A stretch of 57,735 nucleotides of DNA, taken from contig CACYNH010000013.1 of NCBI GenBank assembly GCA_902775735.1, positions 1 through 57,735 of the forward strand. Direction: 5' to 3'. The notes under the pieces were generated by a model that was not told the origin of the DNA, did not search any database, and saw only the letters and a program-made list of their open reading frames with translations. Below are positions 23,124-31,161 of the stretch, one piece after another; the stretch's first letter is position 1; the number at the start of each line of letters is the position of its first letter. Origin of the DNA: an uncultured Erysipelotrichaceae bacterium (lineage in GTDB: Bacteria; Bacillota_I; Bacilli_A; Erysipelotrichales; Erysipelotrichaceae). The position numbers and the translations under genes were made by a program.

Positions 23124-24797
23124 TCACCAGTCGATATCATCCTCATCATCTTCGTCATAATCATCATAAATTCCGGCTTCTTCTTTGATCAGTTCAACCA
23201 CGTCAGAGCTGATCACAACCAAATAATTGCCGTACTGTCCGGGGTCAATGATGATGCCGTCAACCGTTTCATCAAAGAAATCAGTCAGAAGCCGGACCAG
23301 TGGGATACTTCTGATTTCCTGGCCTCCCGGCAGTTTTGTATTCTCATCAGTATAGATCGTAAGGTAATGCCGTCCGTCGTCCATTGACGCCATGCCGATT
23401 CCGCCGTTAATGCCCGGCTTGAAAGGAACGTATACTTCGTCCCCGTTAATCAGCAGCAGCGTAAGCTCAGTTATGACCAGGTAGATTCTGTCCGGTTTGC
23501 CGTCGCTGCTGTAATCTTCACAGGCCTTTCTGAGCCGTGCCAGAAGCTCAGCGTTCATCGCTTTCTCCTGTTCAGTCATCGTGAAATACTCATCCGGCTC
23601 TCCCTGTTCACGGTCGAATTCATCGTCAGAGACTTTCGTAAGCCATGCGCCAAGTTCCTTATCTCCGGCCTTATAGGCAAAATCAGCAGCTTTCTCAAAG
23701 AAGTTCAGGTTGTCTTCATTGCATTCATTGTCATCTTCTTCAAGAACCTTTCTGATCAGAGCCATTCCCTCGTCATACATTCCATGAATTTTATAGGCTT
23801 CCAGAAGATCGACTCTGGTCACATTCTCATAAGGATATTTCCGGTACATGTCTTTGCTTAACCGCATCAGTTCTTCATAGCGTCCAAGCCCCTTTAACGC
23901 TTCCCATTTGCCATAGAAGATATCGAGCACGAATTCATCATCATCCGCTTCAAACATATTCTCCGCATCATTCATGATCTGCCACAGCTGTGCACAGAGT
24001 CCATAATCCGGCAGTTCTTCGGCCAGATCGGTAATGAGATCATCGCCGTCAAAGTTGGGATTTTCCATGCACAGATCATCCCAGCTGTCCGGAAGTCTGT
24101 CTTCTTCCCTTAGCTGAGTGCAGACCTTCCTGAATTCTTCCCAGGCTTCAAGCCAGATTTTCCCGTCATTTCCGGTCATGAATCCGATCCGGGCGTCATT
24201 GTATATCTCATTGAATACCGTCCAGATGGTATACGACTCATCATCGGTCTCCCCGGGATACGGATCTTCCGCCAGGATGGAGGTTTCAAGCGCAGGATTG
24301 ATCTCGTCAAACGTCTCAGCCACAGTTTCAATATCAAGGTTGTACGGCAGATCAAACATCTCATCCAGACCGGACTCATTTCTGTACACAGCGCTCAGCA
24401 GACGCATATAGTCTTCATGTTCATCCTGCCAGACGCCGGCGCCTTTTCCTTCTGTAACGATCACAGGCAATTCTGAATCAAGTTCTCTTGTCTCATTGGA
24501 CAGACGGACTTCAAACTCCCAGGCGTCATCCAGATCATAAAGGAATTTATATGCGCTGCCGGGATCTTCCAGATGGCTGCCGCCCATCAGTTTTGTATGA
24601 TCGTTTCTTACCCGGAAGCCGGGGATCCATGTAAAGCCGTCTCCAATAAAACTGTAAAGCGCTCCTTTATATCCGCTGAAGGTGCGGATCAGCACCTGTG
24701 CCAGATGAAAGAGTGTTATTTCCTCAGGCACAAACATGACACGGTAAAGCTTTTTTGTGTCGTCCAGCTGGCTGACTCTGATTTTTCTGTAAAGCAT
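23124..24797 (-). CDS. pRiA4b ORF-3-like domain protein with a helical repeat region
   Basis: 557 residues. Residues about 5-130 resemble the plasmid pRiA4b ORF-3/TnpR-like domain (YRVMFVPEEITLFHLAQVLI, then YKFLYDLDDAWEFEVRL, then GKGAGVW). The middle (about 250-400) looks like TPR-type helical repeats (AEELPDYGLCAQLWQIM; YEELMRLSKDMYRKY; GMYDEGMALIRKVL). The C-terminal part is a beta-rich domain with an acidic tail (DEDDEDDIDW). No signal or membrane segment is seen. The start at 24797 has GGAGG 8 bases upstream. Function is unknown. The ORF-3 domain is normally a protein of about 180 residues, so this is an extended architecture. Confidence 0.78.
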   Translation of the reverse strand: MLYRKIRVSQLDDTKKLYRVMFVPEEITLFHLAQVLIRTFSGYKGALYSFIGDGFTWIPGFRVRNDHTKLMGGSHLEDPGSAYKFLYDLDDAWEFEVRLSNETRELDSELPVIVTEGKGAGVWQDEHEDYMRLLSAVYRNESGLDEMFDLPYNLDIETVAETFDEINPALETSILAEDPYPGETDDESYTIWTVFNEIYNDARIGFMTGNDGKIWLEAWEEFRKVCTQLREEDRLPDSWDDLCMENPNFDGDDLITDLAEELPDYGLCAQLWQIMNDAENMFEADDDEFVLDIFYGKWEALKGLGRYEELMRLSKDMYRKYPYENVTRVDLLEAYKIHGMYDEGMALIRKVLEEDDNECNEDNLNFFEKAADFAYKAGDKELGAWLTKVSDDEFDREQGEPDEYFTMTEQEKAMNAELLARLRKACEDYSSDGKPDRIYLVITELTLLLINGDEVYVPFKPGINGGIGMASMDDGRHYLTIYTDENTKLPGGQEIRSIPLVRLLTDFFDETVDGIIIDPGQYGNYLVVISSDVVELIKEEAGIYDDYDEDDEDDIDW

Positions 24798-24884
24798 AAG
24801 GGAAACCTCCATTGATTTCTTCCTTAATCATATCGGAAAAACAGATCCGTGTGTTTTTAAGATGCCCTGCCCTTTCATCCCGTA

Positions 24885-24914
24885 TAAAAACAGCGCCCCG
24901 CTTTGGGACGCTGT
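24885..24914 (-). terminator. Terminator of the first SLH-like gene
   Basis: ACAGCGTCCC/GGGGCGCTGT stem, then five Ts on the minus strand. Confidence 0.82.
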
Positions 24915-24940
24915 TTCAAGTTCAAACCGCCTGGTCTGTC

Positions 24941-25456
24941 TTATTTGGAAGCGTATCTGTAAAGGAATGTGACGACATGCTCTCTTAAGCAGTCAAGCTT
25001 CGGACCGAAGCCGCCGGCGTGTTCGCCTTCGGAATAGCCCTTGGCGATGCCTTCCTGGCTTGCCCAGACAGCCGCTCTGTAGTAGTAGTCGGACATCTTC
25101 ACATCGTTGAACGGGTTGGTCAGAGGTCTGACGGACGGAGACCCTGCGTATCTGTAGAGGAATGTCACGACATGTTCTCTCAGACATGTGTCATCCGGTC
25201 TGAATGTGCCGTCTTTGTAGCCCTTTGTGATGCCCTGTTCAGCTGCCCATAAGACTGCTTTGTAATAGTACTTATTGGATGCGACATCTTTGAACGGGTT
25301 CTGAGTGCTCTGCGGTTCAGGCTGGCCTGCAAGTCTCCAGAGGAATGTGACGACTGCTTCTCTGGTGCAGTTGTTCTGCGGGCCGAAGTAGACATTGTCA
25401 TATCCCTTTGTGATTGCCTTGTCGGCTGCCCAGTAGACAGGCTTGTAGTAATACCT
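24941..25456 (-). repeat. SLH-like triple repeat, copy 1
   Basis: Three 48-61 residue repeats, each with an aromatic start (YYY), a GITxGY core and C[TL]RE[AH]VVTFL. The DNA is highly similar to the copies at 32436, 37196 and 47815. Confidence 0.9.
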
Positions 25457-28261
25457 GGAGTCATCGTTGACGTCGTAGTATCTTGTCTGGATTTCGCATG
25501 CCGCTGTTTCGCCGTCCTCAGCTGTGGCTGTGATGGTGACTTTGCCGTATCTCAGCGCTGTGACAAGACCGTTTTCATCAACAGTGGCGATCTTTTCATC
25601 GGAGCTTGTCCATTCCGCCTTTTTGTTCGCTGTGAGCTGCAGTGTGCTGTCTGTGGCCATTTCCGCTTTTTCAGTGCTGATGGTCAGCGGTGCGCGCAGC
25701 AGTTCGCCTGTTTCTGTGTCTCTTGCGAATTCACGGAAGAAGTTCCAGATGTATTCAGCTTCAGGCTTGTAGTTCCAGTGAGCCTGGTCCCTGATGGCTG
25801 TGACCTTCATGATCGGGCCGTATTCATCGTTGAGTGTGCCTTCAAGAGCGTCCTTGAAGCCAAGCTTGATCCAGTTCAGTTCATCTGTTCTGATTCCATA
25901 GAATTCGTTGAGGCTCATGTCATAAGCTTCACTGACCTCAAGACCGTTGATCTTCTGGTAAGCCTGGATGAACGGGAACATGTTGGAAGCCGGGTCAACA
26001 TCCTGGATATGGAGACCGGGAGCGACCTCGAAGGAGTTTTCGGAGGAACCGTCAACCGGAATCATGCCGAAGAAGTCATGATCGCCGCAGACATAGAGCC
26101 ACGGTACTTCGGAGCCCTTGTAGTCTTTGACGTATTCTGTGAGTTCATCCTTGTCAACGCCCGGGCCGGAAACCGCGCCGACTGCCGCGAAGACATCGGA
26201 GTAGAGCACGCCATACAGTGTGGAAGCGCTGGCGCCGGCAGACAGACCTGTGACATAGATTCTGGATTTATCGATCTGCGGATACTTTTCTTCCAGCATT
26301 TCGATCCATTCGATGAGTGTGTCTCTTTCAAGGCCGTCGCAGTTGAAGAAGTTCGGCTTTGTTTCGCTTGTGCCTTCAACCAAAGCTCTTGTCTGCCATT
26401 CAGGAGCCGCTACCATGAAGTTTTCTTTTGCGGCAAGTTCAACCCAGCCGGTTGTCTCGCCCTGGATTCTGGCGTCGTTGCCGTTGCCGTGCAGTGTGAC
26501 GATCAGCGGGACTGTGCCCTCTTCCATTTCAAGGGTAGCCTGCGGAATGTATTCAAACCAGCAGTAGCTGCCTTCGCCGTTGAACGGTTCATAGAGATGA
26601 GGATAGTAGTTAACACCGAATTCTTCCATGTCGATGATGGAGGAAATCAGCGGATACGGATCTGTGATCTGGGATGCGGGAATGTTGTAGAATTCGGTCT
26701 TTTCATTATGCTGGCGGTAAACCTTCTTGAAGACCTTGTTCCAGGCATTCTCAAACGCCTCTGCGGCTGTTTCTTCATTTCCGATTTCTGTATAAGCGAG
26801 TTCTTCGCTTTCATTGGCTGCTGTGTAGTAAGCCTTTGCGGTATCGGAAGCGTTGGCGAGATAAACAGGAACCGGAACATTGTATGTCAGGCCTTCCTGC
26901 ATTTCGCCGCCGAATGTCATGATACCGGAGACTGCCCAGCATTCCTGGGAGATGAAGTTGTTGACGAATGTCGCGCCGTCACCGATACCGATGACCTTGG
27001 CGTTGGAAACCGCGAAGCCCAGCAGATCAACGAATTCATCCGCGTCAGCCTGTGTGTATTCCCTGCCGTTGGCCGGAGTGACAACTGTCACCTTGCCTGC
27101 CAGCTCATCCGCGACTGCCTTGACGCCAAGCTCTTCCATCAGTTCATCCGCTGTCTTGTCTTCCAGGACACCCGGATAAATGATGAAGGAAGGAGACATG
27201 ATTGAGGAGTAGATGCTCTGCCTGCCGGCTGCGGCAGCGTCATAGACGAAGACATGTTCATCAGCTGTGATTTCGACAAGCTTGTCCATAATCGGCTGGA
27301 CATACCAGAAGTAATAGCCTGCCTTGTGCGGGTGGATCGGATCATCCATGAAGAAGCTTCTCAGATCGAGATCAGCGCTTCTGACATATTCATCATTCCA
27401 GAGGTCAGCGACGCCGAGGTCCCACTTGTCCGCGACCTTGTAGAGAGCGTCGATCATCTGCTCATACATGTCCTGATACTGTTCATGGAGCAGTTTTTCT
27501 GTCGCTTCATCGCCGTTTGCGAACTGGGCGATGACTTCGTCAGAGAGATAGGCGTTGATGTAGTACATGACAGGGCAGTCCCACTTTTCACGCGCATATG
27601 CGTTGATGAATTCCATCGCGCCGATAATTGTCCTGTAGTCCTGGTCAGCGGAAGCGAAGGATCCGGAAAGTTCACCGATCGGGATGCCGGCGCCAACGTC
27701 GTTGGTGGAAAGCTGGACAACAAGAGCGTCGAGATGCTCAACATCAGTCAGCGCGCCGTCGAGGAGCTGGTTGATGTAGCATACTTCTTCTCTGTAGCCT
27801 TCCTTGAGGGCCAGTGTGCCGCCAGGGATCGCCTGCTTGATCGATGTACTGCCGCTGAGCTGGGCGATGTATTCAGGGAATGCGATGCCGTCGGAACGGA
27901 AGCCCTGGGTGATGGAAGAACCAAGGTAGCCGATGGTCATTCCTTCAAGTGAGTTGCCTTTTTCGAGGTTGGACGGATCGAGGGTTGTGCTGTTGAAGTT
28001 CAGCAGCTCTTCGGCCTTTGTGAAGTCGACTTTTGCCTTGTCTTCCTCACTGAGCGCGTCATAGGCTGCCTTGAGTTCAAGAAGCGAATGATAGTCGGAG
28101 TCAATGTCCGTGGATGAAAGAAGAGATTCCGGTAACGCGGCGACCTTTGCGTTCAGGTCGGCAACAGGATCGGAATCTTCGGCATGTACAGCGGCTGTTC
28201 CGTTTGTGAAAACAAGGAAAGCGGACAACATGCCTGTGATCAGTTTTCTGGACAGATTCAT
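24941..28261 (-). CDS. Secreted double hydrolase (SGNH + alpha/beta) with BIG2 and three SLH-like repeats
   Basis: 1106 residues. Signal peptide 1-28 (cut after AVHA). About 107-330: SGNH hydrolase (GYLGSSITQGF; LSTNDVG; DDPIHPHKAGY). About 540-850: alpha/beta hydrolase of esterase/PHB-depolymerase type (LIVTLHGNGND; nucleophile elbow GLSAGAS; VCGDHDFFG; DQAHWNY). About 865-930: BIG2 Ig-like domain (TSSDEKIATVDENGLVTA). 936-1106: three SLH-like repeats. It is probably a surface-displayed enzyme removing acyl groups from glycans; the substrate is unknown. AAGGAGG precedes the ATG. An RpiR regulator gene lies 93 bases upstream on the same strand, separated by a terminator. Confidence 0.9.
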   Translation of the reverse strand: MNLSRKLITGMLSAFLVFTNGTAAVHAEDSDPVADLNAKVAALPESLLSSTDIDSDYHSLLELKAAYDALSEEDKAKVDFTKAEELLNFNSTTLDPSNLEKGNSLEGMTIGYLGSSITQGFRSDGIAFPEYIAQLSGSTSIKQAIPGGTLALKEGYREEVCYINQLLDGALTDVEHLDALVVQLSTNDVGAGIPIGELSGSFASADQDYRTIIGAMEFINAYAREKWDCPVMYYINAYLSDEVIAQFANGDEATEKLLHEQYQDMYEQMIDALYKVADKWDLGVADLWNDEYVRSADLDLRSFFMDDPIHPHKAGYYFWYVQPIMDKLVEITADEHVFVYDAAAAGRQSIYSSIMSPSFIIYPGVLEDKTADELMEELGVKAVADELAGKVTVVTPANGREYTQADADEFVDLLGFAVSNAKVIGIGDGATFVNNFISQECWAVSGIMTFGGEMQEGLTYNVPVPVYLANASDTAKAYYTAANESEELAYTEIGNEETAAEAFENAWNKVFKKVYRQHNEKTEFYNIPASQITDPYPLISSIIDMEEFGVNYYPHLYEPFNGEGSYCWFEYIPQATLEMEEGTVPLIVTLHGNGNDARIQGETTGWVELAAKENFMVAAPEWQTRALVEGTSETKPNFFNCDGLERDTLIEWIEMLEEKYPQIDKSRIYVTGLSAGASASTLYGVLYSDVFAAVGAVSGPGVDKDELTEYVKDYKGSEVPWLYVCGDHDFFGMIPVDGSSENSFEVAPGLHIQDVDPASNMFPFIQAYQKINGLEVSEAYDMSLNEFYGIRTDELNWIKLGFKDALEGTLNDEYGPIMKVTAIRDQAHWNYKPEAEYIWNFFREFARDTETGELLRAPLTISTEKAEMATDSTLQLTANKKAEWTSSDEKIATVDENGLVTALRYGKVTITATAEDGETAACEIQTRYYDVNDDSRYYYKPVYWAADKAITKGYDNVYFGPQNNCTREAVVTFLWRLAGQPEPQSTQNPFKDVASNKYYYKAVLWAAEQGITKGYKDGTFRPDDTCLREHVVTFLYRYAGSPSVRPLTNPFNDVKMSDYYYRAAVWASQEGIAKGYSEGEHAGGFGPKLDCLREHVVTFLYRYASK

Positions 28262-28317
28262 GATTCAGTCCTCCTTACAAACTCATTCTAATCAGCGCAT
28301 GAAACCGCTCCCAATCA

Positions 28318-28354
28318 CAAAAAGAATCACTCATTCATAAATTGAATGAGTGAT
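28318..28354 (-). terminator. Terminator of the second RpiR-type gene
   Basis: Perfect 12-bp stem ATCACTCATTCA/TGAATGAGTGAT with a 5-base loop, then TTC and five Ts on the minus strand. It starts at the stop codon. Confidence 0.85.
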
Positions 28355-29127
28355 CAGATCAGTTTATTAATGAGCATTTCAAACTGCATCAGGCAATTAT
28401 ATCCAAGGTCGAGATCTTCCGTTGAACCGATGCGGATCACACGGTCAAATCTGTGTTCCTCCTGATGTTCCTTCGCAGTTGTCCACAGCATTGACGTATA
28501 GGAATCATCGCGCAGCCGGTTCCTGACGTCGGTGACGGTGAACCAGCGCTGGCCGATGGAGATCACAATGACAAGATCGTCTTTGCCGGCTTTTTCCAGT
28601 GCTTTTGTCTGCATATCACCGCTGAAGAGCGTGTAGACGTTTTTCCCCTGCCCTGTCAGTTTCAGCTGCATGAGTCTGGTGATCGACATGCTCAGCTCAG
28701 AGCCGAGAAACCAGATGTTTTTGTGGCTGCGGATTTCATTCAGAACTTCCTCAATATCTTCCCTTTTCACTTCCAGAAGACTGTCGGTGATGCGGATCAG
28801 TTCATCGTGAAGACCATGCACAGCGGCCTCATAACTCACAGCTCTCTGCGGCTCCTGCATTGTAGTGACCATCTGCGATTTCTTCAGGGCTGTGCGGACC
28901 TCATTGAAATTCTTAAAGCCGAGTTTTTTGATGAAGCGGCTGATTGAAGCCTGGGAGATGAAATACGCTTCGGCGATGTCATCCTGCGACCAGTCCTCAA
29001 TCTCATCCCTGAGTTCGATCAAAGCCCTGGCCACCATCACGTCATTTGTCATATCCTCGCTGGTATTGACGAACATCGTCAGCCAGTGAAGAAGATAGCT
29101 TCCAAAATCCACATTGTAATATTTCAT
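28354..29127 (-). CDS. MurR/RpiR-family regulator
   Basis: 257 residues with an RpiR-type helix-turn-helix (about 25-90; DDIAEAYFISQASISRFIKKLG) and a C-terminal SIS domain (about 115-250; IWFLGSELSMSI). The start at 29127 has GGAG 10 bases upstream and a possible -10 TATTAT near 29180. In-frame codons further upstream are less likely. It lies just upstream of the double-hydrolase SLH gene and is the obvious candidate for its control; the ligand is unknown. Confidence 0.85.
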   Translation of the reverse strand: MKYYNVDFGSYLLHWLTMFVNTSEDMTNDVMVARALIELRDEIEDWSQDDIAEAYFISQASISRFIKKLGFKNFNEVRTALKKSQMVTTMQEPQRAVSYEAAVHGLHDELIRITDSLLEVKREDIEEVLNEIRSHKNIWFLGSELSMSITRLMQLKLTGQGKNVYTLFSGDMQTKALEKAGKDDLVIVISIGQRWFTVTDVRNRLRDDSYTSMLWTTAKEHQEEHRFDRVIRIGSTEDLDLGYNCLMQFEMLINKLI

Positions 29128-29191
29128 AACTGTCCCGCTCCGGTTATCTGAATTCTGCCGCAAGTATGCTTTCATAATACAACAATTCATT

Positions 29192-29602
29192 TTGTTTGAC
29201 CTGACTTTGCGGAAAACGGCCGGTGAATCCATTGAATTGAGCGGCGTATACGGTCCGGCTGATTATTATTGTGAGGGAACCGTTGAATTCACGCCGGCGG
29301 ATGGCGAAATGGCGCACATGGAAGGAAACAGACTCGTCGCGGACGAGGCGGGAAAAACATATCTCCGTGTCTATGTCTCACCATTCGGCGGTGAGAAGTT
29401 CATCCGCCTGCGTATCTCTTCCGACAGTAAGCCCCTTGATCCGGATCCTGCCGTAAAACCCGATGAACCAAAACCTGCTCCTTCCAGAGATTCAGCAGAC
29501 ACATCTGATTCCGGCAGTATTCCTCTTTACACTGGCATCCTGGCCGCTTCTGTTCTGGCCGTGATCGCTCTTATGATGTACAGAAGAAAATTTCAGAAAT
29601 AA
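29192..29602 (+). pseudogene. C-terminal remnant of a cell-surface protein
   Basis: An open frame of about 136 codons has no ATG with a ribosome binding site and no signal peptide; the frame stays open leftwards into the antisense of the RpiR gene. The product looks like the end of a wall protein: a beta-sandwich-like region, a Pro/Asp/Lys-rich spacer (DPDPAVKPDEPKPAPSRD), a hydrophobic helix and a basic tail YRRKFQK. There is no LPxTG motif. A TTG at 29192 is the only early start-like codon. A truncated gene is the simplest reading. It is followed after 18 bases by a small peptide gene. Confidence 0.5.
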
Positions 29603-29620
29603 TAATAGACAGGAGAAAAC

Positions 29621-29764
29621 ATGAAACCCGAAGAGAAAAAAGAAAAAGAGATCGGACTCGACGAACTCAAAGATGTCAGCGGCGGAAGCGCTCTGGACGA
29701 TGTGCCTGTGGTTGATGAGCACGATTACGACGACGATATCCGCAAAAAGATCGGCGGAGACTGA
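29621..29764 (+). CDS. Small peptide with double-glycine leader (bacteriocin/RiPP precursor-like)
   Basis: 47 codons, with AGGAG 5 bases before the ATG and a strong terminator 18 bases after the stop. Residues 1-22 form a classic double-glycine leader: a charged start, then GLDELKDVSGG, matching the L-ELxxVxGG pattern cut by C39-peptidase ABC exporters. The 25-residue remainder is very acidic, has no Cys and only one Ser, and contains VVDEHDYDDDIRKK and a second GG before the final Asp. No modifying enzyme, exporter or immunity gene is seen in the window. It may be a precursor served in trans, a relic, or a small protein that only resembles a leader. Confidence 0.6.
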   Translation: MKPEEKKEKEIGLDELKDVSGGSALDDVPVVDEHDYDDDIRKKIGGD

Positions 29765-29782
29765 TTACATAATGGCATGAGG

Positions 29783-29816
29783 AAAGCACAGCCATGAAAC
29801 GGCTGTGCTTTCTTTC
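29783..29816 (+). terminator. Terminator after the small peptide gene
   Basis: Perfect 11-bp stem AAAGCACAGCC/GGCTGTGCTTT with a 7-base loop, then TCTTTC. Confidence 0.82.
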
Positions 29817-29844
29817 AATATGGATAATGATGTTAAATGGCTGC

Positions 29845-31038
29845 TTATTTCTTTTTCGCTTCCCGGAACATGAATTTCCTGGCAATGTTGATGCCGATTT
29901 TATACGGCAGCGGTCTTAATGCCCTGTCGGCTTCTTTCAGTTTCGCCCGGATCGGAATGGATTGTGGGCAGTGCTGTTCGCACTTGCCGCACCGGATGCA
30001 CTGATCGGCGAAAGCGGGTTCTTTTGTCAGACCGACCGTCTGGGCATACTGGAATCTGCCCTGGCTCTTTGATTCAGTATACATCGCGTTCCAGCAGCGG
30101 AAGGTACCCGGGATATCGACTCCTTTTGGACACGGCATGCAATAGCGGCAGCCGGTGCAGCCGACTGTCTCGTTTTCGTTGATCGCTTTCTTCACCTCTT
30201 CAAGAACCGCGAAGTCACTGTCTGTCAAAGTGTGCGGCAGTGTTTCTGATGCGATGCGGCAGTTCTCACTGACCATTTCGACGGAGTTCATGCCGGAAAG
30301 CACAACAGTCACTTCCGGCTGGTCATACAGCCAGCGGAATCCCCATTCGGCAGCGCTCCACTCATGGCTGCTCTGTGCCATGGCTTTCTTCGCCTTTTCG
30401 GGTAACATGTTGACAAGCTTGCCGCCTCTGAGCGGTTCCATGATCATGACCGGGATGCCTTTTGCGTGGGCAGCTTCAAGACCCTTGCGGCCAGCCTGGG
30501 TCAGCTCATCAAGATAGTTGTACTGGATCTGGCACATGTCCCAGTCATAGTCATTGAGGACTTTGAGGAAATTGTCGGTGTTGCCATGGAAGGAAAAGCC
30601 GATATTGCGGATGGCGCCGGACTCTTTCTTTTCCCTGATCCACTCAAGGATTCCGATGGTCTTGAGCTTTTCCCACATGGCGATATCCGTCACATGGTGC
30701 ATCAGATAATAGTCGACATGATCGGTCCTTAATCTTGAAAGTTCTTCATTGAAGATTTTCTCAATGCCCTCTTTGGAGGAGATGAGGTAATGGGGCAGTT
30801 TGGTGGCGATCAGAATATTGTCCCTGATTCCGTTTCTTTCGAAAATCTCGCCGATCGCGGCTTCGCTTCCGCCGTAGATGTAGGCAGTGTCATAGTAGTT
30901 CACGCCGGCATTGTAAGCGGCCATGATTTCTTTTTCCGCCTTTTCAATGTCGATCGCGTTTCCTTTTTTCGTAAACCGCATACAGCCGAATCCCAGGACT
31001 GAAAGCGGTGTGCCGTTCTTATCATTTCTGTACTGCAT
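29845..31038 (-). CDS. Aldo/keto reductase with C-terminal ferredoxin domain
   Basis: 397 residues, COG1453 type. The N-terminal part (1-280) is a TIM-barrel aldo/keto reductase (GFGCMRF; NYYDTAYIYG with the catalytic Asp/Tyr; KLPHYLI; HHVTDI). The C-terminal part has two 4Fe-4S clusters (CTGCRYCMPCPKGVDIP; CIRCGKCEQHCPQSIPI). It is probably an anaerobic NAD(P)H- or ferredoxin-linked carbonyl reductase; the substrate is unknown. The ATG has AGGAG upstream. It converges on the small peptide gene. Confidence 0.92.
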   Translation of the reverse strand: MQYRNDKNGTPLSVLGFGCMRFTKKGNAIDIEKAEKEIMAAYNAGVNYYDTAYIYGGSEAAIGEIFERNGIRDNILIATKLPHYLISSKEGIEKIFNEELSRLRTDHVDYYLMHHVTDIAMWEKLKTIGILEWIREKKESGAIRNIGFSFHGNTDNFLKVLNDYDWDMCQIQYNYLDELTQAGRKGLEAAHAKGIPVMIMEPLRGGKLVNMLPEKAKKAMAQSSHEWSAAEWGFRWLYDQPEVTVVLSGMNSVEMVSENCRIASETLPHTLTDSDFAVLEEVKKAINENETVGCTGCRYCMPCPKGVDIPGTFRCWNAMYTESKSQGRFQYAQTVGLTKEPAFADQCIRCGKCEQHCPQSIPIRAKLKEADRALRPLPYKIGINIARKFMFREAKKK

Positions 31039-31107
31039 AAATGTTCTCCTGCATCTGCTTCAACAATACCATACCCGCCCTGAACCCATTTAAATGATGA
31101 TTCTTCT

Positions 31108-31135
31108 TTGTGAAAACAGCGAAATTATGTATGAT
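31108..31135 (+). promoter_or_regulatory. Promoter of the NifX-SlyD fusion gene
   Basis: -35 TTGTGA (31108-31113), 16 bases, -10 TATGAT (31130-31135); GTGAGGA precedes the ATG at 31162. Confidence 0.55.
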
Positions 31136-31161
31136 AGTCGTTGTGAAAGTGAGGAATACAC

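Noticed and set aside
25778..27205. A 475-codon plus-strand frame within the double-hydrolase gene
   Set aside because: It is the antisense shadow of a clear multi-domain gene. The translated product is Val/Cys/Phe-rich without domains, a codon-bias artefact.
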